A stretch of DNA of 64,000 nt from Fictibacillus terranigra (GTDB taxonomy: Bacteria > Bacillota > Bacilli > Bacillales > Fictibacillaceae). Position numbers and translations under genes: made by a program. Of this stretch, positions 42,324 through 50,808 are shown in pieces; the first letter of the stretch is position 1; each line of letters opens with the position of its first letter. The stretch covers positions 248,001 through 312,000 of the forward strand of contig NZ_JAUHLN010000004.1 in NCBI RefSeq assembly GCF_030412265.1. Reading direction: 5' to 3'. The notes below the pieces were generated by a model. The model saw nothing but the letters and a program-made list of their open reading frames with translations, was not told where the DNA came from and did not search any database.

Positions 42324-44273
42324 ATGGAAGTGAATGAACGGCAAAACAGACTGCTTTCTTATTTATTAAAAAGCGGAGGAAGTATATCAGTAGATCAGAT
42401 CGCGTCTGAACTGGATTGTTCTGAAAAAACGATCCGGAACGACTGCAAGGTGATCGATGACTGGCTGAAGCTGAAATCAGACGTTCGCTTAATAAGAAGG
42501 CGAGGGGTTGGCGTGTATCTTGAAGGTACAGCATCCGCCATCTCGAATTTAATGGATCTATCTAAGAAAGAGCAGGCAGCGGACACAGTAATGGCTGACA
42601 GCATTAGAAGAATAAGTATCGTGCGCCAGCTGCTTTTAAAAAATAAAGAGACGACGCTTCAGGAGCTTGCTGAAAAATATTATGTGAGCAAAACCGTTGT
42701 CAGGCATGATATTAAGATGATGGAGGATTGGCTTAAGTCGTTTCACCTCAAAGTTCTGCCTAAACAAAAGGTGGGTTTGAGAATTGACGGAAACGAAAAA
42801 AATAAGCGTGATGCTCTATCCAGATTAACCGGTATGCTGATCCATGCGGCAGAAGAAGAAAAAAACTTCGTGAACCGGATCTTTGCGCCTCATGAAATCG
42901 CTTTTGTCAGAAACGGCCTTAGGAAATTGGAAACGCAGCTCAACTATCCTTTCACCGACAGTGCTCTTGAAAACTTAATCACTCATATTCTGGTCTCAGT
43001 CCAAAGGGTAAAGACAGGCAGTAAAATTACGATTTCACCAGATGAAGAGGAGCGGATCACTCGAATGAAGGAATATCCGGCTGTGAGAGCTTTTTTGAAG
43101 GATATTGAAAGGGTCATGGCTGTTAGACTTCCTAAGGAGGAAGCGGTCTATATTACGATCCGGGTTCTTGGTACAAAAGTTTATTATCATGCGAAAGACA
43201 GGGACAGGCTGGAGGAAGAACTGGCGGGATTCGATACTGCCGTACTGGAATTTTCCAAGAAGCTGATCGAAGCTGTTTCTGAAATCACTGATATTGATTT
43301 TACAAATGATGAGCTTTTGCTCGCAGGATTAGCGGGCCATCTGCAGACGACATTCCATCGACTGGAATATTCCCTGCCGTTATCCAATCCAATGGCAGAT
43401 CAGATCAAGAAAATGTACATGACGATGTTCGAAATGATTTATTATGCTTTGCCGGTTGTCGAACAAAAGCTGAAAAAATCCCTTCCTGAGGAGGAAATTG
43501 CCTATTTGACGCTTCATTTTCAAGCTTCAGTCGAACGGTTCAAGAAAAAGAATGCCCGCCATCTCAAGGTGCTCGTCATATGTACAATGGGGATCGGTAT
43601 GTCTCAGCTCATCGTGACAAAGCTGGAGCGGAAGTTTCATTCGATTGAGATCGCTGGTACAGCCTCCGTCAGCGAAGCGCCGGCTGAAATAAAAGAGAAG
43701 AAGCCTGATCTTGTGATCAGCACGGTTTCTCTCTCTTATCCGGATGTGCCCGTGCTGGTCGTTTCTCCTCTTATGACTGAGGAGGATCAGAAGGAAATCG
43801 AAAAGTGGATTCAAAACGGTCCGCCAATAGAGACGCACAGCAGCTATCCCCTCTTAAAGCAGCTGCTGAATTCAAAGCTGATCTTTGTTCATTCCGGAGA
43901 GACAGATCCGACAGATATCCTAAAGACCATGGTTCATCAAATGGAGGAAAATGGATTTGTAAAAGAAAGCTACAAAGAAAGTGTATTGAACCGTGAAGAA
44001 CAATCATCTACTGCGGTAGGTGGCGGTGTAGCGATCCCTCACGGCAGTTCTGATCTTGTGAAGGAAGCAGTAATCGGGATGTCGGTTTTCAGAAATCCCG
44101 TCCGGTGGGGAAAAGAAGAAGTGTCGATCATATTACTTCTCGCCATGGACAATGAAAAAAGATATCTCTTGAAAGACCTATTCCAAGAGATATCTCATTT
44201 GACGGAGAATCCAACTTTTATTCGAGAAGTGGCAGAACAAAAATCCGCAGAATGCATATATGAACTATTTTAA
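42324..44273 (+). CDS. PRD-containing PTS transcriptional regulator (ManR/MtlR-like)
   Basis: A 649-residue BglG/MtlR-type activator. In order: HTH (SISVDQIASELDCSEKTIRND, residues 20-40), second HTH (LQELAEKYYVSKTVVRHD), two PTS regulation domains (about 195-300 and 310-415) with phosphorylatable histidines such as LITHILVSVQR and LTLHFQASVER, an EIIB-like domain with Cys in VLVICTMGIGMSQLI, and an EIIA-like domain with His in GGVAIPHGSSD. It should activate the PTS genes next to it when the sugar is present and be tuned by phosphorylation. The ATG is at 42324 after GGAGCAGG. Length matches B. subtilis ManR. Confidence 0.88.
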   Translation: MEVNERQNRLLSYLLKSGGSISVDQIASELDCSEKTIRNDCKVIDDWLKLKSDVRLIRRRGVGVYLEGTASAISNLMDLSKKEQAADTVMADSIRRISIVRQLLLKNKETTLQELAEKYYVSKTVVRHDIKMMEDWLKSFHLKVLPKQKVGLRIDGNEKNKRDALSRLTGMLIHAAEEEKNFVNRIFAPHEIAFVRNGLRKLETQLNYPFTDSALENLITHILVSVQRVKTGSKITISPDEEERITRMKEYPAVRAFLKDIERVMAVRLPKEEAVYITIRVLGTKVYYHAKDRDRLEEELAGFDTAVLEFSKKLIEAVSEITDIDFTNDELLLAGLAGHLQTTFHRLEYSLPLSNPMADQIKKMYMTMFEMIYYALPVVEQKLKKSLPEEEIAYLTLHFQASVERFKKKNARHLKVLVICTMGIGMSQLIVTKLERKFHSIEIAGTASVSEAPAEIKEKKPDLVISTVSLSYPDVPVLVVSPLMTEEDQKEIEKWIQNGPPIETHSSYPLLKQLLNSKLIFVHSGETDPTDILKTMVHQMEENGFVKESYKESVLNREEQSSTAVGGGVAIPHGSSDLVKEAVIGMSVFRNPVRWGKEEVSIILLLAMDNEKRYLLKDLFQEISHLTENPTFIREVAEQKSAECIYELF

Positions 44274-44537
44274 AAAGGCAGCTTTCATGCTGTCTTTTTT
44301 TAAATAATGATGGATGACGAGCGGATCCGGACCGCCCATCGCCTGGGGAAGATGATCCAGATCAAAAAATCGCACATCCTTCACTTCGATCCCGGCAATA
44401 ACTTCACTGCCTTCATAGTCTGTACAAACATAAGCAGCGACAACGTTGTGTACCTCGTCTCCGTGCGGGTATTGATAGTAAAACTCCTTCCCGGAAAATA
44501 CATGAAGCAGCGTAAGGCTGAGGGAGATATATCCCGT
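44265..44537 (-). pseudogene. Nudix hydrolase remnant (C-terminal part only)
   Basis: On the minus strand, an open stretch reads LTLLHVFSGKEFYYQYPHGD, then NVVAAYVCTDYEG, and ends near PDPLVIHHYLKK. This is the C-terminal third of a Bacillus Nudix hydrolase. A stop lies just upstream (44538-44540), and the Nudix box with its catalytic glutamates is absent, so this is a truncated, dead copy. Its 3' end overlaps the regulator gene's last codons. It fills most of the 450-bp gap between regulator and PTS genes. Confidence 0.72.
44273..44302 (+). terminator. Terminator of the PRD regulator gene
   Basis: AAAAGGCAGC/GCTGTCTTTT stem with T-run at the regulator stop codon. Confidence 0.82.
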
Positions 44538-44604
44538 TCATGTAAAGTTAGTTACCGATTCCTTACATTCGGCTTTGCCAATCAAAATCCTGCATCAGCT
44601 TGCA

Positions 44605-44619
44605 TTGGAAACGCTTTTA
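44605..44619. promoter_or_regulatory. Probable CcpA cre site of the PTS operon
   Basis: TTGGAAACGCTTTTA fits the cre consensus with one mismatch. It directly precedes a TATAAT at 44620-44625. Confidence 0.6.
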
Positions 44620-44642
44620 TATAATTTGTTTTTGCCGGAACT

Positions 44643-44671
44643 TACGGTAAATATTAAATCTATTTACCGTA
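44643..44671. promoter_or_regulatory. Inverted repeat, likely operator of the PRD regulator
   Basis: TACGGTAAATA and TATTTACCGTA form an 11-bp inverted repeat with a 7-base spacer. It covers the -35 region of a promoter whose -10 would be TACAAT (44682-44687), the position expected for a ManR-type activator. Confidence 0.65.
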
Positions 44672-44731
44672 TTTACTAAGCTACAATTAGTTCATGGACA
44701 AGACAGATAAATGAAAGCGGAGGTTAGGAAA

Positions 44732-46126
44732 ATGAAGTTATTAGGAATTACTTCGTGTCCTAATGGAATCGCTCATACGTATATGGCTGCTGAGAGCCTG
44801 CGTAAGGGAGCCGAGGAATTAGGAGTTAAAATAAAGGTCGAAACACAAGGATCCATCGGGGTGGAAAATGAATTCACCGCCGACGAGATCCGGGAAGCCG
44901 ACGGCATTATTATAGCTGCAGATAAAGCGGTCGAGAAAAGCCGTTTTGTTGGCAAAAAGGTGCTCGTCACTGGTGTGCAGGATGGAATTCATAAAGCACA
45001 GGAGCTCATCCGGCGTTTTGAAACCGGTGATGTGCCGGAGTATAAGGGTGACATGAAATCCATCAATGAAGTAAAACAGGAACGAAAAGATAAACAGAAT
45101 CCCTTTTACCGCCACTTGATGAATGGTGTTTCCTATATGATCCCATTTGTTGCGGTTGGAGGGCTGCTCATTGCTTTGTCCTTGGCCATCGGGGGACACC
45201 CGACGGACAGCGGACTCCAAATTCCGAAAGATTCGGTTTGGAAGCAGATCATGGATGTAGGTTCAGCAGGTTTTACGTTCATGGTTCCGATTCTGGCTGG
45301 TTTCATTGCCATGAGTATTGCTGACCGTCCGGGGCTTGCTCCAGGGATGATCGGCGGGTATATCGCAGCCAATGGAAGCTTCTATGGAAGTGAAGCAGGT
45401 GCAGGGTTCCTCGGGGGTATCCTTGCTGGCTTTGTCGCTGGTTATATCGCCAAGTGGATCAAATCCTGGAGCGTTCCAAGAGTCATCCAGCCCATTATGC
45501 CAATCCTGGTTATCCCTTTACTTGCATCCATCGTTGTTGCCAGTTTGTTTATTTTTGTAGTCGGAGCACCAATCGCCAGCCTGATGGATTGGCTTACCGC
45601 TTTCCTGAATGGCATGCAGGGCGCTTCAAGCATCATTCTTGCACTGATCCTCGGCGCCATGATCTCCTTTGATATGGGCGGCCCGGTGAATAAAGTAGCG
45701 TTCCTTTTCGGAGCAAGTATGATCGGACAGGGCAATGTTCATATCATGGGCGCGATTGCGGCAGCGATTTGTGTTCCGCCGCTTGGAATGGGACTCGCGA
45801 CATTGCTTAACAAGAAAAAATATGAAAAAGCCGAACAGGAAGCCGGAAAAGCAGCATTGGCGATGGGGCTCGTTGGAATCACAGAAGGAGCCATCCCGTT
45901 TGCGGCTAAAGATCCGCTGCGAGTTATTCCAAGTATTATGGCTGGATCGATGGTCGCTTCTACGATTGCCATGCTCGGCCATGTCGGAAACAATGTCCCT
46001 CATGGTGGGCCGATTGTTGCGGTGCTTGGCGCCATCAGCCATCCACTCATGTACTTTATCGGCATAGTAGCGGGTGTTTTCGTAACGGCTCTCTTAGTCA
46101 ATACAGTAAAGAAAAACGTAGCCTAA
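44732..46126 (+). CDS. PTS fructose/mannose-family EIIBC component
   Basis: A 464-residue PTS permease. The EIIB domain (residues 1-100) carries the phosphocysteine in GITSCPNGIAHTYMAAE (Cys9). The EIIC domain (about 120-460) has nine or ten helices and the conserved MSFDMGGPVNKVAF-like MISFDMGGPVNKVAFLFGAS and GITEGAIPFAAKDP. The fructose family includes fructose, mannose (ManP) and 2-O-mannosylglycerate carriers; the exact sugar cannot be told. I chose the ATG at 44732, 8 bases after GGAGG; the ATG at 44711 is upstream of that site. EIIA follows 15 bp later as a separate gene. Confidence 0.92.
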   Translation: MKLLGITSCPNGIAHTYMAAESLRKGAEELGVKIKVETQGSIGVENEFTADEIREADGIIIAADKAVEKSRFVGKKVLVTGVQDGIHKAQELIRRFETGDVPEYKGDMKSINEVKQERKDKQNPFYRHLMNGVSYMIPFVAVGGLLIALSLAIGGHPTDSGLQIPKDSVWKQIMDVGSAGFTFMVPILAGFIAMSIADRPGLAPGMIGGYIAANGSFYGSEAGAGFLGGILAGFVAGYIAKWIKSWSVPRVIQPIMPILVIPLLASIVVASLFIFVVGAPIASLMDWLTAFLNGMQGASSIILALILGAMISFDMGGPVNKVAFLFGASMIGQGNVHIMGAIAAAICVPPLGMGLATLLNKKKYEKAEQEAGKAALAMGLVGITEGAIPFAAKDPLRVIPSIMAGSMVASTIAMLGHVGNNVPHGGPIVAVLGAISHPLMYFIGIVAGVFVTALLVNTVKKNVA

Positions 46127-46141
46127 CAAGGAGTGGAAAGC

Positions 46142-46597
46142 ATGAAACTTACCGAATTAATGAGTAAAGATCTTGTAGATATCGACTTGAAAGCTTCAAC
46201 AAAAAATGAAGTGATCGACCATATGATCGAAAAGCTGGATCAGTCGGATGCTTTGAAATCCAAGCGTAAGTTTAAAAAAGCGATTGAGAAGCGCGAGAAG
46301 GAAGGAAGCACAGGCATTGGTTTTAAGGTTGCGATCCCTCATGGGAAATCAAAAGCTGTTACTGCTCCGAGAGTCGCATTCGGGCTTAGCCGGGCTGGTG
46401 TAGACTGGAACAGTGTGGATGGAGATAACGCCCAGTTGGTCTTTATGATTGCTGTACCTGAAGAAAGTGCAGGAAATGAACATTTGAAGATTCTGCAGAT
46501 GCTTTCTATCAAGCTTATGGACGAAGCTTTCAGAAACCAATTATTGAATGTTCAAACTGTGAATGAAGCGTATGAATTATTGGAGCAGATCGGATAA
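46142..46597 (+). CDS. PTS fructose/mannose-family EIIA component
   Basis: A 151-residue EIIA of the fructose/mannitol (PTS_EIIA_2) type. The phosphoacceptor His is in GFKVAIPHGKSKAV (about residue 66). It relays phosphate from HPr to the EIIB domain encoded upstream. AAGGAG at 46127-46132 favours the ATG at 46142 over a GTG at 46133. The last gene of the operon, with a terminator at 46605. No hexose-phosphate isomerase (manA) follows, unlike in B. subtilis. Confidence 0.92.
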   Translation: MKLTELMSKDLVDIDLKASTKNEVIDHMIEKLDQSDALKSKRKFKKAIEKREKEGSTGIGFKVAIPHGKSKAVTAPRVAFGLSRAGVDWNSVDGDNAQLVFMIAVPEESAGNEHLKILQMLSIKLMDEAFRNQLLNVQTVNEAYELLEQIG

Positions 46598-46604
46598 CCG
46601 ACGT

Positions 46605-46636
46605 GCAGCACACCTGTCTAAGGTGTGCTGCTTTTT
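46605..46636 (+). terminator. Terminator of the PTS operon
   Basis: GCAGCACACC/GGTGTGCTGC stem and T-run. Confidence 0.9.
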
Positions 46637-46841
46637 ATTGTTTTTTTAGTACATAAGCCTGTTCTGTTCCAAATACTCTATCTGATTTTGTCTTAAACAA
46701 CTGTTTAATTACCATTGAGTACCGCCCTGTTTATGGAGATTTGGCGATACATGCACATCACGCAGGCGTGCGGGCCAGTCTTTTTTTTGAGATAGTTATT
46801 GCATAATTCTGTCATCCCGGATACACTTTGATTAAAGATTG

Positions 46842-46857
46842 ATGAAAGCGTTTGCAC
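46842..46857. promoter_or_regulatory. CcpA cre site upstream of the amylase gene
   Basis: ATGAAAGCGTTTGCAC is a full match to the cre consensus, 34 bases before the amylase start codon, as in classic catabolite-repressed amylase genes. The rest of the 255-bp gap shows no gene. Confidence 0.88.
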
Positions 46858-46891
46858 AAGTTACACAAACTGCTCAAAAGGAGGAGTCTAG

Positions 46892-49351
46892 TTGAAAAAG
46901 GGATTAGGCATATTAATGTTACTGGTGCTGCTTTTAGGGATCATATGGGTTCAGCTTCCTGCATCGGCTGCTGCAAGCAGCTATCAAAAAGTGGTGATAA
47001 GGGGAAGTTTGCCCCCCCTGGATTGGGGTTCAGACAACAATCCGCTGGCTCTGCAGCAGGACGGGACATGGAAAAGCAACCCTATTCCGCTTACTGGAGG
47101 GAGCAAGCTTGAATTTAAGTACGTAAGAGATGGACAGTGGATGGATGGGGGCAATCTTGAATTCACTCCGCCACAGACGGGCAGCTATGTTTTCGTTTTT
47201 CATCCGGATGAAGAGAGAAAGGTGGATATTAATCTCTTGGAAGGGAAAGGCAAAGTAACCCTTAATCTGACGGTTCCGAAATCTACCCCAGACTGGGCAA
47301 ACATAACGGCAGGAACAAGCCTGAACAGTTATAACTATTCTGTATCCAGCCTCAAAAAAGCAGGGGAACAGAAGTACAGCATCGAGCTGACTGGGGAACC
47401 CGGCCAGTCGTTCAGTTATTATTATGCGCTTGGTGATGCACAGTTTAAAGAGGTAAGAAGCGAGCCCCGTACCGCTGTCTTCACAGAAGCCGGCCAGCCG
47501 GTGAACGATGAAGTAGAAAAATGGACCGCAGTGCCGGTTGCCAAGAATGTCACGCACGATTTCAATTATCAGCCGTTTATTCCGGACCATAAGGATAACG
47601 TAACGGTCAAAACGACAGTAGAACATTATGGACCGGTCAATAAAGGCGGAATCTACTATACTACGGATGGGTCGGCTCCATCAGGAAAAAGAGGATTGGC
47701 AACGCACGGAATGTTTGTGCCGATGTATGCTGTTTCCAAAACGAGCCTCGGGGGCGGATTGTATAAATCCGTTCTAACAGGAGTCATCCCAAAACAAAAA
47801 GACAACACGAGAGTAAAATATAAATTGGATGTATGGAGCACGGCGGGAAATGGTTCACAGTTTGCTGACACGAACAGCATCCAACCTGAGGACGCAACAG
47901 AATTTGCTTATTATATAGATGACTATCAGTCTCCTGAATGGGCGAAAAATGCTTCCATCTATCATGTTTTTGTTGATCGTTTTATGGATGGAAATCCGAA
48001 GAACAATGAACCGGTGGATCCTGATCTTTCCTATGACGAGCGTTTAAAGGGATGGATGGGCGGCGACCTTCAGGGCGTTAAAGATAAGATCAGCTATATC
48101 AAGGATTTAGGAGTCAATACGATCTGGATTTCTCCGGTTTTCAATGGGCCTTACTCCCATGGTTTTCATCCGGCAGACTATTTAAAAATCGATCCGCGTT
48201 TTGGAACGAACAAGCTCATGAAGGACATTATTAAAGAGGCGCACAAAAAGGGCATGAAAGTCGTCTACGATCTGGTGCCGAACCATACGTCCATTCAGCA
48301 TCCGTTCTTCCAGGACGCTTTGAACAATGGAACAACAAGCCCATATTACAACTGGTACACGTTTACGAAATGGCCAACGGAATACAAAACGTTTTACGGT
48401 GTAACCGAACTGCCGGAGCTAAATAACGACAATCCGGCGACCCGCAGCTACATGATGGATAAAGTCGTTCCTTTCTGGCTGAATGAGCTTGGCTTTGACG
48501 GCTTCCGCCTGGATTATGCAAAAGGGCCAAGCTACAGCTTCTGGGTGGATTTCAGGCATGCGGTTAAAAATCTGAAGCCGAATGCTTTTATCTATGGAGA
48601 AGTATGGGACAGCCGTGAAAAGATCAACACATACTCCGGCAAGCTGGACGGTGCTCTGGACTTCCCGATGCAGGGAGCATTGCTTGATGTGTTTGCCAAA
48701 GGACAATCCATGCATGAACTTAGTGAGGCGGTCCGCTTAAACGAACAGACATACAACCGTGAATATGTGATGGGCACGTTCCTCGACAACCATGATATGC
48801 CTCGCTTTCTATTCGAGTCAGGCGGGGATGTGAATAAACTGAAGCAGGCAGCTGCGGCACAATTTACACTTCCGGGAGCACCTATCATCTACTATGGGAC
48901 AGAGGTTGGTTTATCGCAAAGCAAGGACCATAGCACGGTTGATGATTATAAGGACCGCTACTTCCGGGAGATGATGCCATGGGATAAAGCGCATCAAAAC
49001 ACTTCTTTAAAGCAGTACTACAAAAAATTGATCAAGCTGAGAAACGATGAGCCCGCCCTCCGTACCGGCAAGTACAAGGAGTGGTACTCAGACGATCAAG
49101 TCATCGTATTTGAAAGAAGCAATAAACATGACCGCTTCCTTGTCGTTCTAAATAATGGAAATGAAGAAAAAGTAACATTGAAAAAGTCATTTGATCATGG
49201 GCATGGCCTGGTATTAAGGAATGTTTGGGATAAAAAGGACGTGATCGGGCCTGGAAAGAAAGATGATCTAACGATCGATTCAAAAACAGGATCGATTCAG
49301 ATCTTTGAAGTGGTAAAAGGAAAGAAGAGCGTTAAGAAAAAAGCATCCTGA
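46892..49351 (+). CDS. Secreted alpha-amylase-family glycoside hydrolase (GH13)
   Basis: An 819-residue secreted enzyme. Signal peptide residues 1-27 (LGILMLLVLLLGIIWVQLP, cleavage after ASA). Residues 30-120 form a pullulanase-type starch-binding or X25-like module (VVIRGSLPPLDWGSDNNPL), then a second beta domain, then the GH13 barrel from about 350. Conserved regions are DLVPNH, GFRLDYAKG (nucleophile Asp), YGEVWD (acid Glu) and FLDNHDMPR (third Asp), with a C-terminal beta domain. Closest relatives are neopullulanase- and alpha-amylase-type enzymes that degrade starch or pullulan outside the cell. It starts at a TTG with AAAGGAGGAG 6 bases upstream. Confidence 0.92.
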   Translation: MKKGLGILMLLVLLLGIIWVQLPASAAASSYQKVVIRGSLPPLDWGSDNNPLALQQDGTWKSNPIPLTGGSKLEFKYVRDGQWMDGGNLEFTPPQTGSYVFVFHPDEERKVDINLLEGKGKVTLNLTVPKSTPDWANITAGTSLNSYNYSVSSLKKAGEQKYSIELTGEPGQSFSYYYALGDAQFKEVRSEPRTAVFTEAGQPVNDEVEKWTAVPVAKNVTHDFNYQPFIPDHKDNVTVKTTVEHYGPVNKGGIYYTTDGSAPSGKRGLATHGMFVPMYAVSKTSLGGGLYKSVLTGVIPKQKDNTRVKYKLDVWSTAGNGSQFADTNSIQPEDATEFAYYIDDYQSPEWAKNASIYHVFVDRFMDGNPKNNEPVDPDLSYDERLKGWMGGDLQGVKDKISYIKDLGVNTIWISPVFNGPYSHGFHPADYLKIDPRFGTNKLMKDIIKEAHKKGMKVVYDLVPNHTSIQHPFFQDALNNGTTSPYYNWYTFTKWPTEYKTFYGVTELPELNNDNPATRSYMMDKVVPFWLNELGFDGFRLDYAKGPSYSFWVDFRHAVKNLKPNAFIYGEVWDSREKINTYSGKLDGALDFPMQGALLDVFAKGQSMHELSEAVRLNEQTYNREYVMGTFLDNHDMPRFLFESGGDVNKLKQAAAAQFTLPGAPIIYYGTEVGLSQSKDHSTVDDYKDRYFREMMPWDKAHQNTSLKQYYKKLIKLRNDEPALRTGKYKEWYSDDQVIVFERSNKHDRFLVVLNNGNEEKVTLKKSFDHGHGLVLRNVWDKKDVIGPGKKDDLTIDSKTGSIQIFEVVKGKKSVKKKAS

Positions 49352-49355
49352 TGAT

Positions 49356-49392
49356 AAAGGCCGCCCCCCTTTTCCGATAGGCGGCCTTTTTT
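49356..49392 (+). terminator. Rho-independent terminator
   Basis: AAAGGCCGCC/GGCGGCCTTT stem with a T-run, 5 bases after the amylase stop. Confidence 0.88.
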
Positions 49393-49485
49393 GCTGCGAT
49401 ATAGGACGATTTTCTCACTATTTGGCAGGGGAAAGTAACTTCCTGTCGTAATTATAGGATAACAAACTCGTTGGGAGATAAACTG

Positions 49486-50745
49486 ATGCTGACGGAAAAA
49501 CTCCTTTTACATGTGTTGATTGTTCTGGCTCCGATTTTGCTGTTAAGCTTTTTTTTTGAAAAGCGTCCGATCGGACAATCTCCTTATTTCACAGGCATGC
49601 TTCATTCTTTATCTGCGATATTGTGTGTAGTTTTCGCCTTCTATGAAGGCAGCCTGTATTGGGATCTTCGCTATGTCCCATTGGTCATTGCCTTTTTATA
49701 CGGTGGAAGATCGGCAGGAGGAATGGTTTTCGGGTTCATCTTTGTGGCAAGAACGGTTGTGGGAGGTGACGCGCTTGTTTTTGCACTGAGCGGTATCGTT
49801 CTGGCCGCAGCAGTTCCTTATTTCTATTGCAGTAAATTTATAGAGCTCTCTCCTGCAAAAAGGGTAAAGAACGCCATGCTGATGGGAGTGTGGCCGTCTT
49901 TTGTTCAAATCATGATCCTGTTTTCTTACACGTTCTATTATGACGGCGAAACGAACGAGGAGTTTGCACAATCGCTTTCCCATGTGCTTATCTTTGGAAT
50001 CATTCAAGTATTAGCTGTCGGAACAGCAGCCAAGCTGTATGAACTGGTCATTGAACGGTCATTGATGAAGAATGAGATTGAGAGGGCCGAAAAGCTGAAC
50101 ACGCTGGGGGAGCTTGCTGCTTCGATTGCCCATGAAGTAAGAAATCCTCTTACCGTAGTAAAGGGGTTCCTTCAGCTCATGCAACGGGACGATAAAGCAG
50201 ACAACCATCCTTATATTCCTCTTGTCTTAAGCGAATTGGGCCGTGCCGAAGTGATCATCAGCGACTATTTAAATTTTGCTAAACCAGAATTTAAAAAACT
50301 TGAGCGTTTCTCTATCTCACAAATCCTGTCTGATGTTATGCTGCTCCTCAATGCGCTGGCTGTGAAGCAAGGCGTGGAATTAGTGAGCGATTTGAAATCT
50401 GAACCTTTTTTGTTTACGGACCGGAATCAGTTGAAGCAGGCGTTCGTCAATATTATAAAAAACGCCATTGAAGCAACCCCTTCAGGGGGAACGGTTACGG
50501 TCAGCCTGTCAGTGTCAGGAGATCAGGCAGTCGTTACGGTAGCAGACACGGGCAAAGGGATGACAGAAGAGCAGCTTTCAAGAATTGGCACACTCTTTTA
50601 TACGACAAAAGACAAGGGGACAGGGCTCGGGACGACGGTTTCTGTTAGAATCATAGAATCCATGCAAGGCAGGGTTTCCTTTAAAAGCGAGCTTGGCAAG
50701 GGGACTGAAGTCACTTTGCACCTGCCAACCGTGCAAAACGATTAA
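49486..50745 (+). CDS. Membrane sensor histidine kinase, KinB-like
   Basis: A 419-residue kinase. Six membrane helices (residues 5-190) of the 5TMR-LYT type have almost no external domain. HisKA has the phospho-acceptor His in ELAASIAHEVRNPLTVVKGF, and HATPase_c has NIIKNAIEATPSGG, VADTGKGMTEE and TGLGTTVSV. Architecture and length match B. subtilis KinB, which feeds the sporulation phosphorelay. No response regulator is adjacent, which also fits an orphan phosphorelay kinase. The ATG at 49486 has GGGAG 8 bases upstream; a TTG at 49471 is weaker. No kapB-like gene follows. Confidence 0.83.
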   Translation: MLTEKLLLHVLIVLAPILLLSFFFEKRPIGQSPYFTGMLHSLSAILCVVFAFYEGSLYWDLRYVPLVIAFLYGGRSAGGMVFGFIFVARTVVGGDALVFALSGIVLAAAVPYFYCSKFIELSPAKRVKNAMLMGVWPSFVQIMILFSYTFYYDGETNEEFAQSLSHVLIFGIIQVLAVGTAAKLYELVIERSLMKNEIERAEKLNTLGELAASIAHEVRNPLTVVKGFLQLMQRDDKADNHPYIPLVLSELGRAEVIISDYLNFAKPEFKKLERFSISQILSDVMLLLNALAVKQGVELVSDLKSEPFLFTDRNQLKQAFVNIIKNAIEATPSGGTVTVSLSVSGDQAVVTVADTGKGMTEEQLSRIGTLFYTTKDKGTGLGTTVSVRIIESMQGRVSFKSELGKGTEVTLHLPTVQND

Positions 50746-50808
50746 ATCGGCCTAATGCTCTTGTTTCTGTTACACTTCTCTTAAGAGACCTTATGAAATG
50801 GTGATAAC

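Noticed and set aside
44307-44624. Plus-strand 105-codon open frame between the PRD regulator and PTS genes
   Set aside because: It is the opposite-strand shadow of the Nudix remnant and has no ribosome-binding site.
46760-46800. CACGC/GCGTG inverted repeat followed by a T8 run upstream of the amylase gene
   Set aside because: The T-run is about 10 bases away from the stem, so it is not a credible terminator.
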